Part shown: positions 23,600 to 35,264 of the stretch, piece after piece | How the letters are laid out: each line of letters starts with the position of its first letter | Numbering within the stretch: the stretch's first letter is position 1 | Assembly (NCBI GenBank): GCA_009823505.1 | Contig: VZQC01010436.1 | Coordinates: 1,671,249 to 1,735,248, forward strand | Length of the DNA stretch: 64,000 bases | From: Rhizomys pruinosus | Lineage: Eukaryota > Chordata > Mammalia > Rodentia > Spalacidae | Direction of reading: 5' to 3' | Notes under the pieces: model-generated | What the model saw: the letters and a program-made list of their open reading frames with translations, nothing else | Told to the model about the DNA's origin: nothing | Database searches by the model: none | Program-made: the position numbers and the translations under genes

Positions 23600-23690
23600 G
23601 AGCCACTCAGGCCAGGAACGTAGCTGAGTAGTAGTGTTGGTCAATTATGTGTAAGGCCCAAAGTTCTGTGCCTGACACTGCAAAAAAGGG
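23600..23690 (+). mobile_element. ID-like SINE, old
   Basis: aggccaggaacgtagctgag, then tagtgttggtc and gtaaggcccaaagttctgtg follow the ID pattern with many substitutions. Confidence 0.55.
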
Positions 23691-23737
23691 AGGAAAAATC
23701 AAGCTACACTCAGATTTTCAGGTAACTGCTATAACAA

Positions 23738-24048
23738 TGCCAGGCATGGTAGCACATGCTTTTAGACCCAGCACTCAGGAGGTAGAAGCAGGCAGATCTC
23801 TTTTGAGTTCATGGCCAGCCTGGACTACTTAGGAGACCCTATAGCTTGGTGTGCCACACCTTTAATCCTAGCACTTGGGAGGCAGAGGCAAGCAGATCTC
23901 TGAGTTCAAGGCCAGCCTCATCTACATACCAGCATAATGGGGTGTTGGCTGAAGGGGGTGCTGAACCCAAGGATCCACCCCCTCCTGGGCCCCAATTCTG
24001 AGGACCTTAATGTGCCCCCGGGGATACAAGGAGACCTTGTCTCAAAAA
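23738..24048 (+). mobile_element. Two B1 SINEs in tandem, the second with an insertion
   Basis: A 3'-shortened B1 (23738-23845) is followed by a second B1 from about 23846. The second is split: after ctacatacc at about 23930 comes a 75-base GC-rich stretch (about 23936-24015). The B1 end (ggagaccttgtctcaaaaaa) then resumes. The inserted stretch is not a B1 part and was not recognised. Confidence 0.8.
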
Positions 24049-24060
24049 AGACCCCCCCCC

Positions 24061-24240
24061 AAAAAAAATCATCTGTTTTGAAAATCTTTAAAAAGTCTCA
24101 GGAAAAGATACAAGATATATATGGCATAATGCATGAACTCGGGTGGGGTGGGGGGGCATGGAAAGGAAAATGAGTCTAAATTGGAATGAGTAATGATGTA
24201 TGTAATGCACAAATCACCAATAAAATATTTTTTAAAGTTC
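24061..24240 (+). mobile_element. L1 3' terminus, forward
   Basis: Matches the L1 3' end at 30105-30275: a run near ctcaggaaaagatac, then gcataatgcatgaactc, a G-rich tract, atgatgtatgtaatgcac and an A-rich end. Confidence 0.75.
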
Positions 24241-24309
24241 TCCCATTTCATTTTATTGAGGAAAATACCATTATAGAGAAACTAGGAGCAGTTTATTTCA
24301 TGTGTCTTT

Positions 24310-24840
24310 GCCTTATATTTTTTTTTACTTTTTTTTTAATTGATGCTTTGTGTATTTCATACATCATTTTCCAATTCAGTTCAGGCATATTTCCCCTTCC
24401 ATTCCCCCTCATCCTACCCCACCCCATCACAGATCATGCACTCTGCCACAACTGTCCTGCATCTTTCTCTCAGTATTCTTTTTTCCACTTTTTAGCAATA
24501 AGTGATAATTCATGTGCACAAGCATCCCTCATGTAAAACCAATCTGCATGCTGTTGTGCCTAAACCCCCACAGTCCCACCATCCAGCAGCGGGGGATGGG
24601 GGTTTATAAGTTGATCAAATGAGTGTCCAGACTATATTGCTGTAGTTTCACCATTCACCCCAATCGCAGCCCTTACATTCTACCACTTCCGCAGATTGTT
24701 CCCTAGGCTTAGAAAAGGGGCACAGGTGGATGAGAAGCAAAGCAGTCTACTTTCCATGGAGCTGTTGTCTTGGAATCTGGTCAATTCTGGCTGTTTCTCT
24801 TCATGGGCTGACAGTTTGTCCAGGAATAACCTTTCCATCC
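24310..24840 (-). mobile_element. L1 3' terminus, reverse (tail-to-tail with the previous one)
   Basis: Complement of 29790-30275: its T-rich end faces the A-rich end at 24240, and the C-rich tract ctcatcctaccccacccc is the complement of the G-rich L1 tract. The two 3' ends converge, making an imperfect palindrome of about 180-base arms. Confidence 0.8.
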
Positions 24841-25064
24841 TACTAATGAAGCACAGGCAATTAGATATATAGGTACTTAAACAGCACTAATAGTTATGGT
24901 AGGTTACCTTGGTATAGACACATATGTTTGGATGGTATGGTAATCCATGAATTACATTTTTTTTCCTGTTAAATATGACAGGGTCTTACTGTGGTTTATA
25001 ACATCTACTAACCTATAGAGGATGCAAGCTTGTGGCATCAGCCATGGGTTATTCCTCCAAGGAG

Positions 25065-25263
25065 AGAGCCAATAGCCAATTAGATTTGGGATATACAGGC
25101 ATATGGCTGCCTCTGCTGCACAGTATTTCCAGGCAGGTGAGGTATAGCTGGTGCTGACGTTGGAGTCTCGCTTGACTCAAGGAGACCCGCATTTGCTTTA
25201 TTGGTTTAGTGGCCTTTGGTAACACTCTCTGGTACTCCAGAGGCCATCTGTACACTTGCAGTG
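25065..25263 (-). repeat. Inverted-repeat arm B
   Basis: Complement of 22095-22301 with about one base in ten changed. The same open frame is kept on the minus strand. It lies directly beside the reverse L1 3' terminus and may be part of the same composite repeat. Confidence 0.85.
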
Positions 25264-26169
25264 TCTTTGCCTTATAATCAGATCTGCAATAGCAGTTTCC
25301 CATTTCTCAGTACTAATAAAGATGCATTTTATGAAAATATTTATGTTCAGGTGATCTACATGTATGATAAGAAGTTGAGCAGAAGAATGCATGAAGAATT
25401 TGTGCTGTTGCCTAAAGAAAGTGTTTACAATAGTACTATGTTAATCATTTCCATAGTTTTAAAATCACTGTATTTTGTTTTCCGCAAATTATGAAGAAAG
25501 ACAATTTTCTATTTGGATGAAGGGAAAGTGTTAGTAAGTAAGTATGACATAAATAAATCCTGTTTAGCATGCACAAATACTATTTGAAAGATGAAGACAA
25601 ACATAAAAATTAAGAAATGGTAACATAAATGGCACAGTAAAAATAAAAAGTTTTATATGAAAAATATTTAGAGAATAGGAATTAAACAAAATTATTTTAT
25701 GCATATATAAATATTTTATTTAATATATAGTTAAATTGAAATTTAAGTAACACAAGCAACATAATGAAAAGATTAGTTTAAAAAGCAAATTCACATACAT
25801 ATTTAATTTTTAGATAACCACATGTTGAAGTACTTTTTTAAAAGCATCAAATTGTACAAATTACAAATCCATTCCAAAATATACTTACATTAAATGAAAT
25901 ATGCATTTCAGTGACATCTACAGTGAATGACTACGCATTCTGGGAAGCTTCACATCTGGGCAGTTTCAACACTGGAAGAAGCTAAGAGAATGTACATCCA
26001 ATCACCATTTACAGCGGGTTTCTTACTGCCAATCTGACAGTCACACTGAACATGTCACTTCATCACCTGTGCAGTACACCGATTTTGTTGGGGAAAAGGG
26101 AAGCAAGCGCTAGCTAGCCTCAATGGTGAGTTCATAACAACTTCGGGGCAATTTCACCAACAGCCTAGA
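25264..26169. other. AT-rich DNA, possibly 3' UTR of the Ube2f retrocopy
   Basis: No SINE or L1 is visible. On the minus strand this lies downstream of the Ube2f pseudogene and contains AATAAA-like strings near 25715-25740. Part or all could be the copied 3' untranslated region. Confidence 0.4.
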
Positions 26170-26520
26170 CAGTGGAGTTTCGAGCTCATCCACTTTATTC
26201 TGGAAGTCTTCCTTGTCTCTCAAATGATGCTCTCCAGCCTCAATACTCAGTGGGTCATCAAAATTCAGAAGATCAGTAAAGAAAGAGTTTAATCCCCAGA
26301 CAACATCCTTTAACGTTCAGTGCCATCAACTGAATGTTCTCTTACTAAACTTAGACATATTTTTCCTGCTTCTGCAATGTTGGGGTGCTAGATTTTAGTC
26401 AAGCATTTCATCTTTGGAGGCAACACGTGGTATGCATCAGGAACTTCTATCTGCCACTCATTGCCACTGAATTCCTCTGGTTCCTCACAACCATTGGTTT
26501 ACTAGCACAATTACTTAATG
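26170..26520 (-). pseudogene. Ube2f: Processed pseudogene of Ube2f (NEDD8-conjugating E2)
   Basis: UBE2F transfers NEDD8 to cullin 5 through a catalytic cysteine. The minus strand from about 26460 reads EVPDAYHVLPPKMKCLTKI, a stop where the family has Trp, then HPNIAEAGKICLSLVREHS. The catalytic Cys of ICLSL is at 26355-26357. After a frameshift and loss of about 20 bases it continues [20 protein letters not shown], then [19 protein letters not shown] and KVD at about 26190. The N-terminal third is unrecognisable beyond about 26520, next to a CT repeat. Known E2 landmarks occur in order without introns, so a retrocopy is the best reading. The stop, frameshift and deletion make it nonfunctional. 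Alternative parents such as Ube2m fit less well. Confidence 0.9.
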
Positions 26521-26590
26521 AATTTATGCCCACCTCAGTGATGGGTCTGTTCCTCTGATGTTCTCACATCTCCCTGATTCCACTCCACGT

Positions 26591-26592
<2 letters not shown>

Positions 26593-26655
<63 letters not shown>

Positions 26656-26664
26656 CCTCTCTCT
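26593..26664. repeat. (CT)n microsatellite
   Basis: Near-pure CT repeat that continues into a pyrimidine-rich stretch to 26700. In the second duplicate the matching interval is replaced by scrambled sequence (43335-43435). Confidence 0.97.
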
Positions 26665-27355
26665 CCTTCCCTTTTCTTTCTTTTCCTTTCCCTCCCTTTC
26701 TGAGCAGTGGTCACCCCTCCAGAGTCACCTGTGGACCACTGGGTTCCACTTGCTGGTCAAAATCATTCTGGAATCTTGGGTAACTCTTTTCTGCTTCTAG
26801 GCCTTCTCCCAGCTTCTGCCAGTGGGATCTCAGCCAAAGTACAAGGAGAATTCATTTGGGAATAGCAACCAAGCAAGGATGCCTCCTGGCAAGTCACTTA
26901 CTACTCAACTGTGACCACTCTCTTTTCCACTCTCCCCTTCCTCCTTGCATTTATTTTCCCCGTGATTTCTTGAATCCTTATTGCCTTTAGCTAAGGGAAT
27001 TTATGAGTGTCTCATCATGGAGGCTCCAAAGATAAGAGGCATTCATTCCCTACACCCTTACAGAGAGTAGGTGTCAAGGGCACTCCCCAGGACATGTAAT
27101 CATGTCACAGGGAAAACTCTACCAATATACCCCATTCCTGAATCACAAGGAACTTTTAGCTCTCCTGGGAAGACATACATAATGGCTGATCCCCCAGTGT
27201 CTTGAGCCCCCTCAAGTTTCCTTAAACATACAGGACAATTCGCCAAGATCCAGTGGAGGGAAGATAGTCTCACTGTGAAAACTCATTGTCCACCCCAAAA
27301 GCAGCACATGAAACATATCTAAACACGTATCCCCCAGCTAGTATAGACAGGATAA
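26665..27355. other. No recognised feature
   Basis: Apparently single-copy DNA; recurs almost unchanged at 43466-44130 as part of the large duplication. Confidence 0.5.
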
Positions 27356-27357
27356 CT

Positions 27358-27520
27358 TTTATTTTTTTGGTCTCTTTGTGACAGGGTCTCCCTGCAGCCT
27401 TAGCTGTCCTGGAACTCTCTAAATAGACAAGGTCGGCTTTGAACTTACAGAGATCTGCATGCCTATGCCTCCCAAGTGTTGGGATTAAAGGCCTGTGCCA
27501 GTACCCCCAGCTCAGGCTCA
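27358..27520 (-). mobile_element. B1 SINE
   Basis: Reverse B1: tgacagggtctccctgcagc, tgtcctggaactctct, aacttacagagatctgc, gggattaaaggcctgtgcc in order. The copy at 44130-44295 has scattered single-base deletions. Confidence 0.9.
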
Positions 27521-29174
27521 CAATTTTTACTTTCTTTATCTCTTCCTTATACCTAGTATTGCCTTCCTGAGATTTGTTGCCTCTCCTCACTCTTCTACCT
27601 TCTTTCCCAGACTAGTTTTACTTCTCCTTTTCTCTGACTTCAACTATGTGTTTCTCCCAGTTCAAGCAGTCTCCTCTGACTCCTCTGTAGTACCTACTCC
27701 ACTCTCTACAACCTTCTCAAGTTCAGCAAACACTTAAACTTGAATGCTTAAGTTTCTCTGTACTATTGCTTGGCCTTAGTACCCTCTGGACAATAAGTGT
27801 AAATGGCCAATAGATGGTAATCTAGATTTCCAACTACTGCCAACATACCAGGCAAATGGTTTAAATTGCCCCATATTCAGGGCTCCTTTGAGATTTGATC
27901 AACACAAGTTTATGTTCCCCTTGTTCCATTCAACAAATCCTTGTCAACAGAATGAGGGGCTTCCAGAATCCCAAGAAGTTATTTATTTGGTAGCCATATA
28001 AACTTTCCTTCAGGTGCTCAGAATTTGACTGCTAAGCCAGCAAGGTCATTTATCTCTATTTCGATATTGCCTTAGAGCATCTGGGGCCATGAATCACTAG
28101 GTACTGAACTTAAGAAAAAAAAGTTTTTTTTTTTTTTTTTTTTTAGGCTGTTTTTCCTGTAGTCTTTCTCATGCTTTGTTCGTTTTTCTCCACCATGGGT
28201 ACTCTCCATGTGGGGAAAGAAAAAAGACAGAGGGTCCTGAGATTGAACTATACATAGCTCCCCAATTATTTCCACTGCCTTCAGAATTTCTTTTTTCCAG
28301 CAACAGCTTGTATATAGGATTGGAGAGATCCAGAGGACATTGCTTCACTTTTAGGGTTGAAACAGGTGGTGAGTGAAATGAGCTCCCTTGGTATGGGGCC
28401 ATACATTTCTTTGTTTTGCTTTTGTATTTGGAGTCTACATATCCAGCCCCTCACTGCATTAGTTTTTCTCTATCCTTTAAATTTTAATTCCTTGCTCTTA
28501 CCTTCATTTCACTTGGGGCCTTACTCACATTTAAAGAAATGGTTTTAGGGTGTTTTTTTTCATTCATCACAAATTGATTTCCAGGTTTTCTGTCTCCTAA
28601 TGATCCTCTGTTCCCCACATGTCAGTTTGCAACCTGGAAAGCACCAACCCTTCATTTCACCTTGGTGCCACTGTAACCCCCAAAACTCAAACCTAAGGCT
28701 TATCTGTCCAAGTTTTTCCTCTCCATCCACTGCCTATGTATGATCATCATTTTAGTAAGTCTTTTAAAACTCCCTGAAATGTCATGTTTTTATGTTTCCA
28801 TATGTTAGGATCTAATGTATTTCCGTGCAAAGAAACCACAGAGAGATCTCAAATAATTGTATTGTCTTCACGTGTTACTTATCTCAAAACAATTTTAAGC
28901 TGTGGCCACCAAGTTTTCCTTCTTAATTTTGTGCACAAAGATAATTAGTTCAAAGTTAATTCTGGCATGCCTTATTAAAACACAAATATTTTAATTATTC
29001 AAATGCCTTATGAAGCTAGATAGCCTAAAACATCTTCACATATCTATTGTTACACAAAATTTCTAAGTACTACCTGTTTATACAAAGCAATATATGCATA
29101 CATAAAACATCTCTAAACATTTGAAGAAACTTGGTCTTCTAAAACCTGTTCCAAGGCTTACACGGACATCCCAA
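27521..29174. other. No recognised feature except a T run
   Basis: 1.65 kb without a recognised repeat apart from a T run at 28123-28144. Open frames here change between the two duplicates because of indels. Confidence 0.45.
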
Positions 29175-29789
29175 AGTTTATACCTTATGTCTTCAACTGC
29201 TATGACAAAACACTGATCAACATCAAATTGGGGAGGAAAGGGTTTATTCAGCTTACATCTCCTGGGTCATAGTTCATCACTTAGGGAGCCCAAGGCAGGA
29301 ACTCAGGGCAGGTACCTGGAGGCAGGAGCTGAAGCACAAGCCATGGAGGAATGTTGTTTACTGGCTTGCCCCCCTGGCTCATGCCCAGCCTGCCTTCTTA
29401 TATGGTACACAACAACCTGCCCAGGGTGGCAACACTCATTGTGGGCTGAGCCCTCCCACACTTCTCGACCATCAAGACAATACTCCACAGATGTGGCCAC
29501 AGGCCAATCCAATTGAGCCAATTCCCCAATTAAGGCTCCCTCAACACAGGTGTGTCAAGTTGACACTAAAGCTATCCAGCACAATTGACCCCTTGTCAAC
29601 TTTACACACAAAACACATAACAATTAAACCACCACCTTTCCAGTTCTTATCCCCAAAGTATGATGTTAGCATTAATCACAACCTAAGACAGTACAAACTG
29701 AAAAGCCCCACAGATCTTAAAATGTCCAAACACATAACAGTTCAGTCTATTAAAAATCTCTAACAAACTGTCAGCGCATGAAAGGAAAC
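29175..29789 (+). repeat. Dispersed rodent repeat, LTR-like, first copy
   Basis: Starts near tgctatgacaaaacactga, then ggggaggaaagggtttattc, cctggaggcaggagctgaag, catgcccagcctgcctt, and tgtgtcaagttgacactaaa. The same series recurs at 31250-31725 in the same orientation. The pair brackets an L1 3' end and a further repeat module. The family name is not assigned. Confidence 0.75.
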
Positions 29790-30275
29790 AGCCAGAATTG
29801 ACCAGAATCCAAGTCAACAGCTCCAGAGAGAGAGGACAGTTTTACTTCTCATCCACCTGTGCGCCTTTTCTAAGCCTAGGGAACAATTTGCGGAAGAGGG
29901 GGCGTGGTAGAATGTAAAGGCTGCGATTGGGGTGAATGGTGAAACTACAGCAATGTAGTCTGGACACTCATTTGATCAACTTGATTGAACAAACAACCTG
30001 TCACCCCCCACTGAATGGTGGGACTGTGGGGGTTTGGGCACAACAGTCTGTAGATTGGTTTTGCACGAAGGATGCTTATACACATGGATTATCACTTATA
30101 GCTAAAAAATGAAAAAAAAAAAAACCTGAAAGATGCAGGACAGTTATGGCAGAATACATGATCTGGGATGGGGTGGGGGTGGGGGGGGAAGGGAAAGGGA
30201 AATATGCCTGATCTGAATTGGAAAATGATGTACGAAATGCACAAACCATCAATAAAAATTAAATTAAAAAAAATC
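29790..30275 (+). mobile_element. L1 3' UTR and terminus
   Basis: Contains tgaatggtgggactgtgggg, attatcacttatagctaaaa, a polypurine G-rich tract (about 30165-30200), aatgatgtacgaaatgcac and an A-rich end. It is the complement of 24310-24840 and resembles 40149-40345. Confidence 0.8.
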
Positions 30276-30289
30276 TCTTAACTGTGGGC

Positions 30290-31249
30290 TGCTGTAAAAT
30301 CCAAAATAAGTACTGTCTTATTTGAAAGGGAAGAATCACGCACTCTCAGACAAAACCTAAGTCCAGCAAAATAGCTCAAGGCTGGACACCTGGGATTCAC
30401 TCACGATCTTCTGGGCTCCAAAGGGTTTTGGCAGCTCCCCCTCTCCGACTCTGCCGTCTGTGGCACACACAGCTCATCTGGAAGGCCCAGGCCGACTCCA
30501 TTCCACACCTGCTGCTGCTCTTGGTGGTCGTCCCATGGTCCTGGCATCTCCAAAAACCTGAGGTTGCCACTGAAACTGAGGCAGCACCTTCACCAAGGGC
30601 CTCTTCTGACCTCTCCTGATGCACAACCTCAGCTTCTCTCCATGACCCCTGCAATCCTGGGGTCTTCACGGCAACTGAGGTGCACTTCCACCAATGGTCA
30701 CAATGCCAAGCCTCGGCTGCTCTCTGTGACTCCCTCAAATTTCAACAGAACCATATAGGAGACTCTTACACACTACCAAGTCCTTGCTTCTGGCTTGAGA
30801 TGGAGGCTCAGGTCCCTTCTGGATCACAGCTTCTGTGTGCTGACCCTGAAGAAATTCTTCCCAGAAGATTTCACCATAGTGATGCTGGTCTCTTGTTACT
30901 TACAGCTGATTTTTCAGCCCCAGCTAACCAGAATCAATTGTCCCAGTACAACAAAGATTTCACTTTAGGTTCTGGTTTCTTGTTACTTACAGCTGATTCT
31001 TCAGCTTCAGCTGACCAGAACCTACAGATTAAACAGTTTTGATAATCTCTGCTTCCCTTCGAAACTAGAAGCTTCACAAGCCAGGCCTCCATCTTCTACA
31101 AATCCTTCAGCAAAACTGCTCCAATCTCCACAGCAACAATCTTTAGGCATTCAACGATCTTCCCAGCCCAAAGTTCCAAACGCCTCCTCAATCCTTCCCC
31201 AAAACACCAAGGTCAGGTCTGTCACAGCAATACCCCATTCTTCTAGTAC
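30290..31249. repeat. Dispersed repeat module between two LTR-like copies
   Basis: CT-rich text with near-duplicated phrases (cttgttacttacagctgatt occurs at about 30892 and 30972). It resembles known mid-repetitive rodent DNA that accompanies the flanking repeat. Open frames here (for example 30680-31042 +) have no domain. Confidence 0.5.
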
Positions 31250-31725
31250 GAATTTCTGTTCTAGTTTGTCTTCCATTGCTGTGACAAAACAAAACAGTCT
31301 GACCGACACAGTCTTGGGGAGGTAAGCATTTATTCAGCTTACATCTCCTGGGTGACACCAACCTGGGGAGGAAAGGGTTTATTCAGCTTACATCTCCTGG
31401 GTCACAGTTCATCACTTAGGGAGCCCAAGGCAGGAACTCAGGGCAGGTACCTGGAGGCAGGAGCTGAAGCACAAGCCATGGAGGAATGCTATTTACTGGC
31501 TTGCTCCCCTGTCTCATGCCCAGCCCACCTTCTTATACGGTACACAACAACCTGCCCAGGGTGGCAACACTCATTGTGATCTGGGCCCTCCCACACTTCT
31601 CGACCATCAAGACAATACTCCACAGATGTGGCCATAGGCCAATCCAATGGAGCCAATTCCCTAATTGAGGCTCCCTCAACCCAGTTGTGTCAAGTTGACA
31701 CTAAAGCTATCCAGCACACCTTATA
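31250..31725 (+). repeat. Dispersed rodent repeat, LTR-like, second copy
   Basis: Second copy of 29175-29590. It has an extra internal tandem duplication of about 50 bases: ttcagcttacatctcctggg occurs near 31333 and again near 31383. Confidence 0.75.
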
Positions 31726-32429
31726 ATACTATATTTTAAATAAATGCTCCATCTATACACATCAAAATAAATACTAACTTCTTAGTAAGTCTTCACAACT
31801 AATGGTAAATCTGTTTATAAATGCTATGTCTCGTTGTATTAAGAAAGGAAATGAAGGTTAAAGGGTAGAAAAAGGATATGATTCATGTACAAACATAAGA
31901 TGTAGAGATACAGAGTTGTTAATTTTCAGTCCACTCCTGGCTTGTACTATTCTCCCAGTTAGTTACAAATATGGATTGAATAGACACCTATGACCACTGA
32001 AAGATGTCTTTTAAATTTCCATATATTATGCATGTGTTACTCTTGATACTTCATTTGTCCATAACAAAATAATTGGAAAGAAGAGAGGCTAGGTTTCCCA
32101 TCCTTAAACTACTGATATGTAGTCCAGAAGGAGATAGTTTGGATGGGCTTCTTAAACCTTGTCAGCTTATGTCCTGTCTGCATGTATGTGATATAACTTC
32201 TACCTTCTGAAAAACTATAAATCAGGATATGTATGTCAGGGAAAGAAAATAGACTGCTTTTGTTTGTAGTAAGCAGTCTACATTTAAGATAATCTTGAAA
32301 TTGATTTAAATCTCTTTCAAGCACTATGCCTGCTTAAGCTGTGATATTAAATACCTCTTTTACTCGAATTTTATGCAAGGTTCTTGATTTTTTTCAAGCC
32401 TAATGTAAATATTATACAGTAATTAAAAT
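31726..32429. other. No recognised feature
   Basis: AT-rich DNA; no repeat or exon seen. Confidence 0.45.
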
Positions 32430-32940
32430 ATCAGGCAGGTGTAACTTAATCTTTCTGGATGATTAATAACTGTACTTAATGGTCATAATCAATTCGGCCA
32501 AGGAACTTAAGGGACAACTTTGTTCCTTGCCCTCTGAGGTCACCTAAGCCCCAGAGGACCGTGGGTCATCTCTTGAAATGTACTGTAACTGTGAGTCACC
32601 TGTTTTCTTATTCAGACTGCTCACAGAGGCACGAGAGGTATTCAAACCAGTGTGAATCTATAAAGAGGAAGGTTAATACAGAGGAAAGTCTCCTCATGAA
32701 TTGAAGGGAAGCTTGGTCAAGCAAGACCTGACTTTGTCCTCACAAAAGAAAAGTCAAAAGGAGTCAGCCCCCAACCAAAAAAAAATGTGACTGGAGGACC
32801 AGATCCTTAACTGACCTTGAGAACACAAAAACTTGGGTAATCTGGGAAAACTGTATGGGCTTAAACACCAAGAAGGAAAGTATAACTAAAGAAAAATCAT
32901 AAGCATAGTTCTTTGAAAGCCACTGAAACTGCACATTGGG
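32430..32940 (+). repeat. Dispersed rodent repeat, family as at 5891
   Basis: Aligns with 5891-6400. In the second duplicate (49450-49930) an internal stretch is replaced by a long A run. Confidence 0.75.
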
Positions 32941-33379
32941 TATAACTCTTCAGTTCTTAATAAAAAAGAAAAAAAAAGGTAGTTTCTTGGCTAGAAGACA
33001 AAATGTTCTTGAGTCTCTTAGCAGCCTGGTCTATGTCAAAGCCTGGGAATGCAAAAATTTATGTCTTCCCCTGATCATTGGGGTGGAAAATACTGGACAG
33101 CAAATCTTCATGGCTATATAGCCTAATTTTACCTCTAAGCAACCTTGGGCCTTGTTTTGGTACTAGCTCCCTGCCTTTTCCAGTGTTTTCAAGCAGTAAC
33201 CAACAATTCATCCATACCAGTTTTAATCAAAATTTACTTGCCTTCCCTTCAGATAAATACGAATGAATTCCTGCTGACAATGGTGACAACCAGGTGTAAA
33301 TATTCTTACTTTTTGTCATTAAGCCTTCTTCACCAACCTCCCCGCCCAAAATCAGGAATCAACTAGAAGGAAAAATGTC

Positions 33380-33885
33380 ACCCCTTCATCTCTATGGTAC
33401 AAAAGGGTGGAATGTAAGGTCCTTGCCAACCTAGATCAGGGATTCCAGAAAGCCAACCAAGGCAGAGCACTGAGATTCAGTTACCCCAGACTGTTTCTGC
33501 AATCTGAGAAAAGGTTGCTGCAACATCCTGAAATCAGGCCTCACTGGCATTCATGCTTCACTGGAGCCAAGAACAAAGGCCCTGGTACTCTGTAGACATT
33601 CTTTCTGATACCAGCCACAGGCCCCGGTTTCTCTCAAGATGCTCCTCCTGATACCAGCCACAGGCCCATGTATGACCCCACTTCCTCACCCCCACTTCCT
33701 TGTATGCTCATTTCCTTGTATGTCTGGGTTTAAAACTGCTGTTTCAGAGCCATTTTAACAGTGATCATCCTGTTCTCAAGACAGCCAGGCCAGACACACA
33801 GTCCCATTCCCAAAATAAACCTGAGTCATCTTTATCAGACTCCTGTATACTTTTATGTTGAGTCTACCCTCAACATGAGCCTAAC
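33380..33885 (+). mobile_element. LTR-like element
   Basis: Begins tgtcaccccttcatctc, contains a repeated motif (ctgataccagccacaggccc at about 33616 and 33650) and a tgggtttaaaactgctg segment. An AATAAA follows at about 33815, with the end near ctcaacatgagcc. The layout suggests U3, R and U5 of a retroviral LTR. No target-site duplication was established. Confidence 0.5.
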
Positions 33886-34204
33886 GAATACTATTTGTAT
33901 AATTTCTTTTAGGCTTAGTAATTCTAGTTTCCTGAAGCATTTTTCTGCAATTTTTAATTATTCATGAAAACAATTAATTTAGAAGTATTTCCAGGAGTTT
34001 CACAAGTTCTACATAGTTGTTTGGGTATTGAAAATATTTCCTTGTGTGTTTACCTATTTTATTAAAAATATATGTTCCAAATTATAGAAAATTCTTCAGA
34101 GAAAGTGTGTGAAAAAGCTTAGGATATCCAAAAATCATGTTCAGGCTTTTGGAAGCAGAAAAAGAAAGAAAAAAAACCATATTTTTCTTAGAAATGCAGA
34201 AAAT

Positions 34205-34600
34205 CAGTGGATTAGTTACTTTTCTGTTGCTGTGATAAAACACCATGAGAAAAAGCTACTAATGAAACTGTATCAGCTTGTGGTTTCAGACAGCTAAGTG
34301 TCCATCATGCGGGGGAGGCATGACAGCAAACAGCAGGTAAGGCAGGAGGAGCTGGAAGATGATAAATCACAGTTTCCATTGCAAATACAAGCAGAGAGAA
34401 CAAACTGGCAGTAACTCATGAATATTAATTCTGAAAACTTATCTCCAGGGACCTACTTCTTCCAACAATGCTGTACCTCTAAAACTTTCTATCACCTCCA
34501 AAACCAGGACCACCATATGTGGAACAAATATTCAAATAACAGAGCCTTGTGGAACATTTCTCATTATCAGCACCACATTCTACCACTTTGACTCCTAGAG
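34205..34600 (+). repeat. Dispersed rodent repeat
   Basis: Starts tctgttgctgtgataaaaca and continues through cttcttccaacaatgctgta to a ttcaaataacagagcc end. It shares order of motifs with 35265-35640 and is a dispersed family in muroid rodents. Name not assigned. Confidence 0.55.
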
Positions 34601-35264
34601 CCTTATGACCAACTTCAAAGGTCCTGAGAGTCAAACTTTCCCAGTTTCAACACTTCAAAAATCCAGTTTCTTTTGAGACTTAAGGTGAATTCTGAAGTGT
34701 AGCACTCTATAAATCAAAAATTACATAATTACAACAAATCATGGCACAGAATATGAATTACCATTCCAAAATAGAGGAATTGAGACATAGTGAGGAAATA
34801 CATGACTAAATGAAGACCAAAACCAAGAAAGACAAATATCAAATCCTGCAGCTCCTATGGTTTTGATGCCTGAAGCCTTTCTTTGAGCTGGTTCTACTCC
34901 CTGTATGAACCTCTCCTTAGCAGATGCCTCATGACCCTGGAAGCATAAAAATCTTGGGGACTTGCACTCATGTTTAAATTTTACAGCTTTATGCACTGAC
35001 CTGTCACAAACTTCTTGCCTCTCAGGGCCTACCTGCAGTTACTCCACCACAGGTACATCTTTTCTGTCTTCAGTCACCCTGCCAAACCACAGAAGAATCC
35101 AGGATGCCCTCATTCTTGCTACTGTTTTCCATGCTACTACTAGAATAGCCCACTGAGCTCTGTTTAGAACACTCAACTTCTTTTTAATCCAAAGTTCCAA
35201 GTCTTCAACATTCATCTAAAATATAATTTGGCCAGATTCTTCATAGCAACACCTCATTCCTAGT

